NCBI RefSeq assembly: GCF_024158125.1
Contig: NZ_JAMZFT010000002.1
Location: 682,001-746,000 of the forward strand
DNA from: Futiania mangrovi
GTDB lineage: Bacteria; Pseudomonadota; Alphaproteobacteria; Futianiales; Futianiaceae
Reading direction: 5' to 3'
DNA length: 64,000 nt
Shown: piece after piece, positions 16,159 through 24,260 of the stretch
Numbering within the stretch: position 1 is the first letter of the stretch
Layout: the number at the start of each line of letters is the position of its first letter
Notes under the pieces: generated by a model
What the model saw: the letters and a program-made list of their open reading frames with translations, nothing else
Told to the model about the DNA's origin: nothing
The model's database searches: none
Made by a program: the position numbers and the translations under genes

Positions 16159-17304
16159 TCACATGCGCTTGGCGACCTCTTCCAGCATGACCTCGGTCGC
16201 GCCGCCGCCGATCGCCTGGATGCGCGCGTCGCGGGCCATGCGCTCGATCTCGCTGTCGCGGATGTAGCCGAAGCCGCCGTGAAACTGCTGGCAGTCGTAC
16301 ATGACGCGGTTGACCAGCTCGCCGCAGTGCGCCTTGACCATCGACACCTCCTTCACGCAGTCGTGGCCGTGCGCGTCGAGCCATGCGGCGTGGTAGACGA
16401 GCTGGCGGGCGGCCTCCACCTCGGCAGCGCGGGCGGCGAGGCGCTGGCGGATCGCCTGCTTGTCCCAGAGCACGCCGCCGAACGCAGGACGATCCTTCAC
16501 ATAGGCGAGCGTCAGTTCGATGGCGCGCGCCGCCTCGCCCATCGCCATGGCGCCGAGCACGATCCGCTCGTTCTGGAAGTTCTCCATCACCTGGTAGAAG
16601 CCACGGTTCTCCTGCCCCAGCAGGGCGTCGGCGGGCAAGTGGCACCCGTCGAAGACAAGTTCTGCCGTGTCGGACGACCGCCAGCCCATCTTGTCGAGCG
16701 CGCGGCCCACGGCGAAGCCGGGCGTGCCCGCCTCGACGATGAACATGGAAATCCCGCGCGAGCCCTTGGCGGCCGGGTCGGTGCGCGCGGCGACGAAATA
16801 GAGGTCGCCGTGCACGCCGTTCGTGATGAACATCTTGGAGCCGGTCAGCACCCAGCCGTTGCCGCGCCGTTCCGCCCGCGTCTTCAGGCCGGCGACGTCG
16901 GAGCCCGCGCCCGGCTCCGTCACGGCGACCGCGGTGATCGTCTCCCCGGAGACCACGCCCGGCATGTAGCGGGCGCGCTGCTCCGCCGTGCCGAAGCGGG
17001 CGAGGTGGGGCGAGGCCATGTCGGTATGCACGAGCACCGTGACCGCGAAGCCGCCGAAGCCCGACCGGCCCAGTTCCTCCGCCAGCACCACGGTGGCGAG
17101 CGTGTCGAGGTGGGAGCCGCCGTACTCCTCCGGATAGCGGACGCCGAGGAAGCCAAGCTCGCCCATCCGGCGCAGGACCGCGCGGGGGACGAGGCCGTCG
17201 GCCTCCCAGGCGGCGGCGTGGGGGCGCACCTCGGTCTCGACGAAGCGGCGGACGGAGGCGCGGAACTGCTGCAACTCCTCGGAGAAGAAGGGCGAAGGCG
17301 TCAT
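16159..17304 (-). CDS. Acyl-CoA dehydrogenase
   Basis: This 381-residue protein has the complete three-domain fold: PEEYGGSHLDTLATVVLAEELG, the flavin-site AVAVTEPGAGSDVAGLKT and GSKMFITNGVHGDLYFV, and a C-terminal helical domain with FHGGFGYIRDSEIERMARD and IQAIGGGATEVM. GGAT replaces the medium-chain EGT motif, while the Glu in NERIVLG (residue ~246) is in the place of the base of isovaleryl- and long-chain-type enzymes. Substrate preference is unknown. It stands alone, divergent from the FkbM gene, with no partner acyl-CoA genes next to it. Confidence 0.92.
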   Translation of the reverse strand: MTPSPFFSEELQQFRASVRRFVETEVRPHAAAWEADGLVPRAVLRRMGELGFLGVRYPEEYGGSHLDTLATVVLAEELGRSGFGGFAVTVLVHTDMASPHLARFGTAEQRARYMPGVVSGETITAVAVTEPGAGSDVAGLKTRAERRGNGWVLTGSKMFITNGVHGDLYFVAARTDPAAKGSRGISMFIVEAGTPGFAVGRALDKMGWRSSDTAELVFDGCHLPADALLGQENRGFYQVMENFQNERIVLGAMAMGEAARAIELTLAYVKDRPAFGGVLWDKQAIRQRLAARAAEVEAARQLVYHAAWLDAHGHDCVKEVSMVKAHCGELVNRVMYDCQQFHGGFGYIRDSEIERMARDARIQAIGGGATEVMLEEVAKRM

Positions 17305-17479
17305 CGGCGGCGGTATCCCTCGTTTCGTTCGCAGGCCCTTTCGCTGGCGGGCCCGATCGGTCTTGTTGCCTGTCGGGCACGAGGATAGCCGACGCGCACC
17401 CGCCGCGCATCTGGCGTTCGGCGCATGACCGGGCTAGGAAAGCGGCAGAAGACGGCAACCGGGACGGGCGGGAACGCGC

Positions 17480-18331
17480 ATGGCCAGACAGACAACCGCG
17501 CAGCGGCCGTTCGGGGCCTTCGCCCCGGACCGGACGCTCTCGGCGCTGATCGCGTTCGCCCGGGGACGCGGAACGGGGTGGCTTTCCCGGCGGCTGGCCT
17601 TCCTCGCCCGCAAGATCGGCATGGGGCGGATCCGCCGCGCCAACCGCCCCGTCGACACGACGGTGTTCGGGTCGGTGCGGATGCGGCTCTATCCCTTCCA
17701 CAATGTCGCGGAAAAGCGGCTGCTCTTCACGCCGCAATATTTCGATCCCGCCGAGCGCAGGCTGCTGGCCGAGCGGCTCCCGAAGGACGCGGTGTTCCTC
17801 GACGTCGGGGCGAACGTCGGCGGCTATGCGCTGTTCGTGGCGAGCGTGACGGGGCCGGACGCCCGCGTCCTCGCCATCGAGCCGCAGCCGAGCGTGCATG
17901 CGCGCCTCGCCTTCAACATCCGCGCGAACCCCGATCTGCCGGTCGAGGCGGTGCAGGCCGCCATCGCCGACCGGGAGGGGGAGATGACGCTCCACCTATC
18001 CGCCGGGAACGAGGGCGAGGCGAGCCTCAAGGCCGAGGTGCAGCGGGAGGCCGGCGGGCGCACCGTCACCGTCCATGCGCTGCCCATGCAGGTTCTCATG
18101 CAACGCCATAGGATTTCCCATGTGGACGGCATGAAGATCGACGTGGAGGGCGCCGAAGACATGATCCTCGTGCCGTTCTTCCGCGACGCCGACCCCGCGC
18201 TCTTTCCCCGGGTGCTCGTGCTGGAGAACGCGCAGGGGCGCTGGCAGACCGATTGCGTCGCGCTGGCGGAGGCGAACGGCTACCGCGAGGTGTTGCGCAC
18301 AAGGCTCAACATCGTGCTCGAACGCGCATAA
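17480..18331 (+). CDS. FkbM-family methyltransferase
   Basis: This 283-residue protein has an N-terminal ~90-residue basic segment and then a class I SAM-dependent methyltransferase core. The core has motif I VFLDVGANVGGYALF at about residues 105–120, the acidic strand-2 end VLAIEPQPSVHARL, and a MKIDVEGAEDMIL motif near residue 215 typical of FkbM proteins. Related enzymes O-methylate sugars or polyketides, and many act on surface glycans. No glycan or flagellin-glycosylation genes adjoin it, so its target cannot be inferred from context. The start follows a GGCGGGAA sequence. Confidence 0.9.
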   Translation: MARQTTAQRPFGAFAPDRTLSALIAFARGRGTGWLSRRLAFLARKIGMGRIRRANRPVDTTVFGSVRMRLYPFHNVAEKRLLFTPQYFDPAERRLLAERLPKDAVFLDVGANVGGYALFVASVTGPDARVLAIEPQPSVHARLAFNIRANPDLPVEAVQAAIADREGEMTLHLSAGNEGEASLKAEVQREAGGRTVTVHALPMQVLMQRHRISHVDGMKIDVEGAEDMILVPFFRDADPALFPRVLVLENAQGRWQTDCVALAEANGYREVLRTRLNIVLERA

Positions 18332-18344
18332 CCCCCGGAAAAGA

Positions 18345-18373
18345 TTGACGCAGCAGAAGCGCACCCCTATATG
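18345..18373 (+). promoter_or_regulatory. Sigma-70-type promoter for the DEAD-box gene
   Basis: TTGACG (18345–18350) and TATATG (18368–18373) are separated by 17 bases, an almost ideal vegetative promoter. It predicts a 5' leader of about 200 nt before the ATG at 18583. Confidence 0.65.
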
Positions 18374-18524
18374 ACGATCACCGGGCGAGCAATTCGCCTG
18401 TCGAGTTTCTCTGCGATTGCGCGTGGATTGCCGGCTTTCCGGCACTCCCATCCCGAGAGGTTCGAGACTTAATCTCCCTCCCCGCAGGTGGCGCGCGCCC
18501 CGGGTTTACCGAACGCCGGTAGAA

Positions 18525-18550
18525 CCGCGCCGCCATTCCGGTCGGCGCGG
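18525..18550 (+). repeat. Stem-loop in the DEAD-box mRNA leader
   Basis: Arms CCGCGCCG (18525–18532) and CGGCGCGG (18543–18550) pair perfectly around a 10-base loop, 32 bases before the start codon. No T-run follows, so a structural or regulatory role in the leader is more likely than termination. Confidence 0.45.
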
Positions 18551-18582
18551 CTGCCGCACATGACCGAAAGACAAGGTTTTAC

Positions 18583-20052
18583 ATGACTGAATTCGCTTCC
18601 CTCGGCCTGATCGAGCCGATCTGCCGCGCCGTGGCCGCCGAAGGCTACACCGCGCCGACCCCGATCCAGGCCCAGGCCATCCCCGCGCTGCTGGAGGGCA
18701 ACGACCTCCTCGGCATCGCCCAGACGGGCACCGGCAAGACGGCGGCCTTCACGCTGCCGATCCTGCAGCACCTGACCGAAGACAATCGCCGCGCCTCCCC
18801 GAAGTCCATGCGCGCCCTGATCCTGGCGCCGACGCGGGAACTGGCGATCCAGATCCACGAGAGCTTCCAGACCTATGGCAAGCACCTGAAGCTGCGCGCG
18901 ACCGTGATCTTCGGCGGCGTCGGCCAGAACCCGCAGGTCCGCGCGCTGTCCCGCGGCATCGACGTGGTGATCGCGACGCCGGGCCGCCTGCTCGACCTGA
19001 TGAACCAGGGGCATGTGGCGCTGGGCGACGTGGGCGTGTTCGTCCTCGACGAGGCCGACCGGATGCTCGACATGGGTTTCATCAATGACGTCAAGAAGAT
19101 CGCCGCGAAGCTGCCGAAGGACCGGCAGACGCTGCTGTTCTCCGCGACCATGCCGCAGGCGGTGACCGGCCTTGCTCAAGGCCTGCTCGACGATCCGGTG
19201 CAGGTCGAGGTGACGCCCGCCGCCACCACGGTCGAGCGGATCGACCAGCGCGTGCTGTTCGTCGGCCGCGGCGCCAAGCGGGAACTGCTGCGCGACGTGC
19301 TGGCCCCGCGCGAGGTGACGCGCGCCATCGTCTTCACGCGCACCAAGCACCTCGCGAACCGGGTGGCCGAGTATCTCGAAAAGGCCGGCATCCGGGCCGA
19401 CGCGATCCACGGCAACAAGAGCCAGGGCGCACGCCAGCGGGCGCTGCAGGCGTTCCGCGACGGCAAGGTCAAGGCGCTGGTTGCCACCGACATCGCCGCG
19501 CGCGGCATCGACGTCGACGGCGTCAGCCACGTCATCAACTTCGACCTGCCGGTGGAGCCCGAAGCCTATGTCCACCGCATCGGCCGCACTGCGCGCGCCG
19601 GGGCGGAGGGTGTGGCAATCTCCTTCTGCGATGCCGACGAGATCGGCGCGCTGCAGCAGATCGAGCGGACGATCCGCATGACTGTCCCGATGGACGACGG
19701 CCACGACTACCATGACGCCGCGCTGGCCGAGGCGCGCACCGTGCGCCAGTCAGGCAAGTCTGCACGCTCCGGCGGCGGCCGCGGGCGCGGCCAGGGCCAG
19801 GGGCGTGGACAAGGCCAAGGGCGAAGCCAGGGGCAACGCCAGGGCGGCGCGCCGGAGGCCGGCAAGGCCCACGGCGGACCCAAGCAGGGCGGCGGCCGGA
19901 AGTCCGGCGGCGGCAAGGGCTTCGGCGGCGGCAAGCCCCAGCACGCCAAGGGCCAGGGTGCCCAGGGCGGTCAGGGCGGCGAGGCGGCCAACCGTAACCG
20001 CGGCGGCCAGGGTGGCGGTCAGGGGCGGCGGCCCGCGCGCCGCGTCGCCTGA
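18583..20052 (+). CDS. DEAD-box ATP-dependent RNA helicase (RhlE-like)
   Basis: The 489-residue protein has all superfamily 2 helicase motifs in order: Q motif TPIQAQAIP, motif I AQTGTGKT, Ia PTRELAIQ, GG, Ib TPGRLLDL, II DEAD, III SAT, IV IVFTRTK, V ATDIAARGIDVD and VI HRIGRTARAG. The helicase core ends near residue 375, and the remaining ~110 residues are a basic Gly/Gln/Arg-rich tail (repeats such as GRGQGQGRGQ) of the type that binds RNA. Such proteins remodel structured RNA in ribosome assembly or cold adaptation. The long structured leader suggests post-transcriptional control like other cold-responsive helicase genes. Confidence 0.93.
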   Translation: MTEFASLGLIEPICRAVAAEGYTAPTPIQAQAIPALLEGNDLLGIAQTGTGKTAAFTLPILQHLTEDNRRASPKSMRALILAPTRELAIQIHESFQTYGKHLKLRATVIFGGVGQNPQVRALSRGIDVVIATPGRLLDLMNQGHVALGDVGVFVLDEADRMLDMGFINDVKKIAAKLPKDRQTLLFSATMPQAVTGLAQGLLDDPVQVEVTPAATTVERIDQRVLFVGRGAKRELLRDVLAPREVTRAIVFTRTKHLANRVAEYLEKAGIRADAIHGNKSQGARQRALQAFRDGKVKALVATDIAARGIDVDGVSHVINFDLPVEPEAYVHRIGRTARAGAEGVAISFCDADEIGALQQIERTIRMTVPMDDGHDYHDAALAEARTVRQSGKSARSGGGRGRGQGQGRGQGQGRSQGQRQGGAPEAGKAHGGPKQGGGRKSGGGKGFGGGKPQHAKGQGAQGGQGGEAANRNRGGQGGGQGRRPARRVA

Positions 20053-20084
20053 CCGGCAAAGGCACGCAGATCCAGAGATCGCGG

Positions 20085-20106
20085 ACGGGGCCCTTCGGGG
20101 CCCCGT
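20085..20106. terminator. Bidirectional terminator with UUCG tetraloop
   Basis: Nine-base arms ACGGGGCCC (20085–20093) and GGGCCCCGT (20098–20106) pair perfectly around the exceptionally stable TTCG loop. It sits between the convergent helicase and transglutaminase genes. A strong T-run is missing, but stem stability and position support a terminator. Confidence 0.7.
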
Positions 20107-20124
20107 TCTGCGTTTGCGGGTGCT

Positions 20125-21009
20125 TCAGCCGCGTGGGACCACGTCGACGCCGACCTCCAGCGTGTGCCCGCCCGAGGCGACGACAACCCCCTCGACCGGT
20201 GCCACGTCCGCATAGTCGCGCCCGATGGCGAGCACGATATGATCCTCGCCGCCCGCCGCCATGTTGTTGGTGGGGTCGAGGCCGATCCAGCCCGCCTCCG
20301 GCCCGCACCAGACCTCGACCCAGGCGTGGGTCGCGTCCGCGCCGACCAGCCGTGGCTGGCCCTCCGGCGGCTCGGTGCGCAGGTAGCCGCTGACATAGCG
20401 GGCGGGCAGTCCCAGCCCGCGCAGGCCGTCGATCATGATGTGCGCGAAATCCTGGCAGACGCCCGCGCGCTGCGCGAAGGCGTCACCGGGCGGGCTCGTC
20501 ACCTCGGTCGCACCCGGCACATAGGCCATGTCCGCGTGGATCCGGCTCATCAGGTCGAGGCTCGCGGCAAGGATCCAGCCGCCGTCCATGAAGGTGTCGC
20601 GCACATAGTCCGCGATGACGCGCGTCAGCGGGACCGCGCGGCTGGGCATCAGGAAGTGCGCGGGCGCATCCGGCCCCCAGGCCCGGGACACCGCTGCCAA
20701 GTCGCGCACCTCCTCCCAGGGCGGCGTGTCGCCGATGGCGGGCAGGGGGCGGGCCGTCACCTCGACGGTCGCCGTGGTGGTCAGCGCAAGCTCGCGGTGC
20801 GGCCGGTCGAGCGCGAGATGCACCATGCGGTTGCCGAAGAAATCGCGCTCCTCACGCAGCGGCGCTGTGGGCGCGGGGGCGACGTCGAGATGCGCCGCCA
20901 GCACCCGCTGGCCCGGACGGTCGGCTGGCAGGAGGCGCAGCACCTGCCGGCTGGTCGGCACGGGCAGCGCATAGGCATAGCGCGTCGTCTGCCGCACGTC
21001 GTGGATCAT
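20125..21009 (-). CDS. Transglutaminase-like protein
   Basis: The 294-residue protein has the N-terminal beta domain of bacterial transglutaminase-like proteins (DVRQTTRYAYALPV). The papain-like core follows with catalytic Cys in RAGVCQDFAHI (about residue 175), His in DATHAWVEVW (about 220) and Asp in WIGLDPTNN (about 235). It overlaps the end of the preceding ATP-grasp gene by 4 bases (ATGA), so the two are translationally coupled. The family is known to co-occur with circularly permuted ATP-grasp and alpha-E proteins in predicted peptide ligation or processing systems. The activity in these systems is a prediction, not established for this protein. Confidence 0.9.
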   Translation of the reverse strand: MIHDVRQTTRYAYALPVPTSRQVLRLLPADRPGQRVLAAHLDVAPAPTAPLREERDFFGNRMVHLALDRPHRELALTTTATVEVTARPLPAIGDTPPWEEVRDLAAVSRAWGPDAPAHFLMPSRAVPLTRVIADYVRDTFMDGGWILAASLDLMSRIHADMAYVPGATEVTSPPGDAFAQRAGVCQDFAHIMIDGLRGLGLPARYVSGYLRTEPPEGQPRLVGADATHAWVEVWCGPEAGWIGLDPTNNMAAGGEDHIVLAIGRDYADVAPVEGVVVASGGHTLEVGVDVVPRG

Positions 21010-23549
21010 GGGCCCGCCTCCCCCGGCGGCACCCGCTCGGCGGGGTGGAAATAGTGCAGGGTGATCGCGTCGGAGAGGTCGAGAAGCCCCTGCAGCACTG
21101 CGGAGAACGTTTCCGTTCCGATCTCGGCCGCGGCGACGCGCCCCAGCGTGTGCGTCAGACCGGCCGCGAGACGGGCGTCCTCGGGCGCGTCCGTGTCCGC
21201 CCCCTGCCCGGGCAGGGCCGCCAGGTGCTCGGCGATCCGCTCCGCCTGGAAGGCGACCGAGCGCGGGTTCTCGGGGTCGAGCAGCACGAGGTCTAGAACG
21301 GGCACACGCTCCGCCAGCGCCACGTAGCGTACCCGGTAGGTCAGCTGGCTGTCGGCAAGCTCCAGCAGCATGTCGAGGCTCGCGCGCGGCGCGTCGGGCG
21401 CGGCCAGAACGCGCGCCAGCCGGCACATCGCGAGACCCCGTTCGAGCCGGCGCCCGATCTCGAGAAAGCGCCAGCCTGTCAGGCGGTTCATGTTCTCCTG
21501 AACGAGGCCGGAGAGCGCCGCCACGATCCGCAACGCCTCCGTCAGCCGGGTTCCGGTCATCTCGGGCGGCATGCCCGGCGCGAGCAGCGTCCCGAGGTCG
21601 CCCAGCGCCCGCCAGGCGTCGGGCGACAGCCGGTCGCGGATCGCCGCGGCGGTCGCCTGCGCCTGCGCGACCTGCTGCGGCAGGGCTGCGGGCGCAGCGC
21701 CGAACAGCAGGGCATGGGCCGCGGCGTCCCCGGGTGGGCGCGGCGTGACGGGCGCCAGCATGCCCCAGCCCGTCACCAGGTCGAGAAGCGTCTCCAGCGC
21801 GCGCGTTTCCTCCGCCGTGGGGTCGGCGCCCCGGCTCGCCGCGGCCCGCGCGATCCTGAGGCCCATGTCGATGCGCTCCAGCGCGCGTCCGAGCCAGTAG
21901 AGATTGTCTCCCGCCCGGCTCGGCAGCGCGCCACGGCCCCGCCTGACCTCGACCGCCGGTGGCGGGGGTGGCGGCACGGCCTGCAGCGCCCCGCCGCCCA
22001 CGACCCAGACATCCGCCGAGGCGCCCCCGCGCTGCAGGGAAACCGCGCGCACGTCGAGACCGGCCGACAGGCGGGCGAAGCCGCCCGGCAGCACCTGCCA
22101 GCCGTCCGGCGTGGCGACCGCGAAGAGGCGCAGAACGACGGGCCGCGGCACCATCGCCGCGCCGTCCCACATGGGCATGGTGGAGAGCGTGACCGGCTCC
22201 TGCCCGACGAGGTCGACGGCGCGGCGGGCGAGTGCCGCATGGACCGCATCCCGTTCGGCCCGGCCGAGCGCCGTCGCCGGCTTCGCGCCGCCGTCCAGGA
22301 CCCCCGGCAGAACCGGACCGAAGGCGGGGGCGAGCACCATCGCGTCGAAGCGCGCCTCCACCTCCGCCCGTTCGGCGGGCTGGCCGCACCACCAGGTCGC
22401 GACATTCGGCAATGCGAGGTCCGCGCCCATGAGATGCCGCGCGATCGCGGGCAGGAAGGCCATCCAGGCGCGCGCCTCCACCGCGCCCGACCCCAGCGCG
22501 TTCACGAGCGCGACGCGGCCCGCGCGCGCCGCCCGTGCGAGCCCCGGCACGCCGAGGCGCGAGGCCGCGTTCAGTTCCAGCGGGTCGGCGAAGTCGCCGT
22601 CGATCCGCCGCCAGATGACGTCGGCGCGGCGCAGGCCGCCGACGCTGCGGATGTGCACCTCGTCATCGCGCACGGTCAGGTCGTCGCCCTCCACGAGGAG
22701 CAGACCCAGGCGGCGGGCGAGGTAGGCGTGCTCGAAATAGGTCTCGTTCAGGGGCCCCGGCGTCAGCAGGCAGAGCCGCCCGTCCTCTCCCCTCCGCAGG
22801 GCCGCAAGCCCTTCGCGCAGCGTCTCGGCAAAGGGGCCGACGCGCGCGACGTCCATGCCGCGCAGGAGATCGGGGAAGGCCGCCGCGATGGAGGCGCGGT
22901 TCTCCAGCGCGTAACCCAGGCCCGAGGGCGCCTGCGTCCTGTCGCCCAGCACCCACCAGCGCCCGTCCGGCCCGCGCCCAAGGTCGACAGCGTAGATGCC
23001 GAGATGCCGTCCGCCCGCCGGTACGCTCCCGGTCAGCGGCCGCAGGAAATCCGGACTGCCGGCGGCAACGGCCGCGGGTACGAGGCCTGCGCGCACGAGA
23101 TCCCCGGGACCGTAGAGGTCCGCCAGCACCCGCTCGATCAGGCCGGCGCGCTGCACGACGCCCGCGCGCAATGCGTCCCATTCCGCCTCTTCCAGGATCA
23201 GCGGCACGGGCGACAGAGGCCATGGCCTCTCGCCGCTGCCCGTGTCGTCATAGACCCGATGCACGACCCCCGACTCGCGCAGATGGCGCTCGGCGGCATC
23301 GAACCTGCGGCGTACCTCCGCCTCCGCCATGTCGCGCAGGGTCTCGCGCAGGGCCGCCCAGTGCGGCCGGACCGTGCCGTCCGGGCCGAGCAGTTCGTCC
23401 CACACGCCCGGCAGCGCGCGGTAGCCCGACGCGAGCGGGTCGGCGGCAGGGAAGAGCGGGATGTCGCCACCGTTCCCCGCGCGTGCCCGGGGCCCGCTTG
23501 CGTCGCTCTGGCTCTGTCGCTCGGTCAAGGGCGGCGGGTCTCCCGGCAT
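21006..23549 (-). CDS. Circularly permuted ATP-grasp and alpha-E fusion protein
   Basis: This long protein (847 residues) combines two families that are often separate genes. The N-terminal ~480 residues match the circularly permuted ATP-grasp type 2 (DUF404/407) proteins: GIYAVDLGRGPDGRWWVLGD, QAPSGLGYALENR, CLLTPGPLNETYFEHAYLA and DDEVHIRSVGG. After a short linker the last ~320 residues are an alpha-E (DUF403) helical domain starting LPSRAGDNLYWLGRALERIDMG and ending LHYFHPAE. ATP-grasp proteins of this type are predicted amide-bond-forming ligases. The gene leads a two-gene operon with the transglutaminase; the proteasome-like Anbu gene often found with them is not here. Confidence 0.92.
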   Translation of the reverse strand: MPGDPPPLTERQSQSDASGPRARAGNGGDIPLFPAADPLASGYRALPGVWDELLGPDGTVRPHWAALRETLRDMAEAEVRRRFDAAERHLRESGVVHRVYDDTGSGERPWPLSPVPLILEEAEWDALRAGVVQRAGLIERVLADLYGPGDLVRAGLVPAAVAAGSPDFLRPLTGSVPAGGRHLGIYAVDLGRGPDGRWWVLGDRTQAPSGLGYALENRASIAAAFPDLLRGMDVARVGPFAETLREGLAALRRGEDGRLCLLTPGPLNETYFEHAYLARRLGLLLVEGDDLTVRDDEVHIRSVGGLRRADVIWRRIDGDFADPLELNAASRLGVPGLARAARAGRVALVNALGSGAVEARAWMAFLPAIARHLMGADLALPNVATWWCGQPAERAEVEARFDAMVLAPAFGPVLPGVLDGGAKPATALGRAERDAVHAALARRAVDLVGQEPVTLSTMPMWDGAAMVPRPVVLRLFAVATPDGWQVLPGGFARLSAGLDVRAVSLQRGGASADVWVVGGGALQAVPPPPPPAVEVRRGRGALPSRAGDNLYWLGRALERIDMGLRIARAAASRGADPTAEETRALETLLDLVTGWGMLAPVTPRPPGDAAAHALLFGAAPAALPQQVAQAQATAAAIRDRLSPDAWRALGDLGTLLAPGMPPEMTGTRLTEALRIVAALSGLVQENMNRLTGWRFLEIGRRLERGLAMCRLARVLAAPDAPRASLDMLLELADSQLTYRVRYVALAERVPVLDLVLLDPENPRSVAFQAERIAEHLAALPGQGADTDAPEDARLAAGLTHTLGRVAAAEIGTETFSAVLQGLLDLSDAITLHYFHPAERVPPGEAGP

Positions 23550-23600
23550 GGGGGCAGGTGCGCGCCAGCCTAGTGACTGGCCGGGCGCCTGGCTAGGCCG

Positions 23601-24260
23601 TCAACTCCAGAGCGTCAGTACCCGGCCCCCGGCGGCGGCGGCATCGTCCGGGTCGTGGGTCACCAGCAGCGTCGGCAGGCCGTCGGCGCGCGCCCGCGCG
23701 AACACGGTTTCTCGAAACTGGTCCTTCAGCGTCGCGTCGAGCTTGGAGAAGGGCTCGTCCAGCAGCAGCGCGCGCGGACCCGACACCAGCACCCGCAGGA
23801 GCGACACCCGCGCCCGCTGGCCGCCCGACAGCGTCGCCGGGTCGCGGTCCGCGAAACCGGCGAGCCCCGCGCTCTCCAGCGCCTCCTCGACGATGGCGCG
23901 GCGCGCCGCCCGGCCCCTTACCGCGCGCGGGATGCCGAAGGCGATGTTGCCGCCGACCGACAGGTGCGGGAACAGCAGGTCGTCCTGGAACAGGATCCCG
24001 AGATGGCGCGCCTCCGGCGGCAAGGCGGTCAGGTCCGCGTCGCCCAGCCGCACCCGGCCCGTAGCCGCGAACGCGGGCGCGAGCGTCCCGCACACCCAGG
24101 CGAGCAGCGTGGACTTGCCGCAGCCGCTTGGCCCCATCAGCGTGACGATCTCTCCCGGCGCGACCGTCAGGCTGAGCCGGTCGACAAGACGCTGTTCCCC
24201 CCGCGCGATTGTCACGCCGTCGAGGGCAAGCGGAGCGGGCGTGAGCGTTCTATCCGTCAT
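23601..24260 (-). CDS. ynjD: ABC transporter ATP-binding protein (YnjD-like)
   Basis: The 219-residue ATPase has Walker A GPSGCGKST (residues 43–51), Q-loop ILFQDDLLFPHLSV, signature LSGGQRARVSLLRVL, Walker B RALLLDEPFSKLD and switch His in LLVTHDPDDA. Length and the DLLFPHLSVGGN segment fit small single-domain ATPases of the YnjD/thiamine-type group. It overlaps the permease gene by one codon (ATGA at 24260), as the last gene of the radical SAM–binding protein–permease–ATPase operon. Substrate is unknown. Confidence 0.9.
   Translation of the reverse strand: MTDRTLTPAPLALDGVTIARGEQRLVDRLSLTVAPGEIVTLMGPSGCGKSTLLAWVCGTLAPAFAATGRVRLGDADLTALPPEARHLGILFQDDLLFPHLSVGGNIAFGIPRAVRGRAARRAIVEEALESAGLAGFADRDPATLSGGQRARVSLLRVLVSGPRALLLDEPFSKLDATLKDQFRETVFARARADGLPTLLVTHDPDDAAAAGGRVLTLWS

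Noticed and set aside
21714-23573. A 619-codon plus-strand frame opposite the ATP-grasp/alpha-E gene
   Set aside because: Composition is typical antisense shadow, and the minus-strand fusion protein shows conserved domains throughout.
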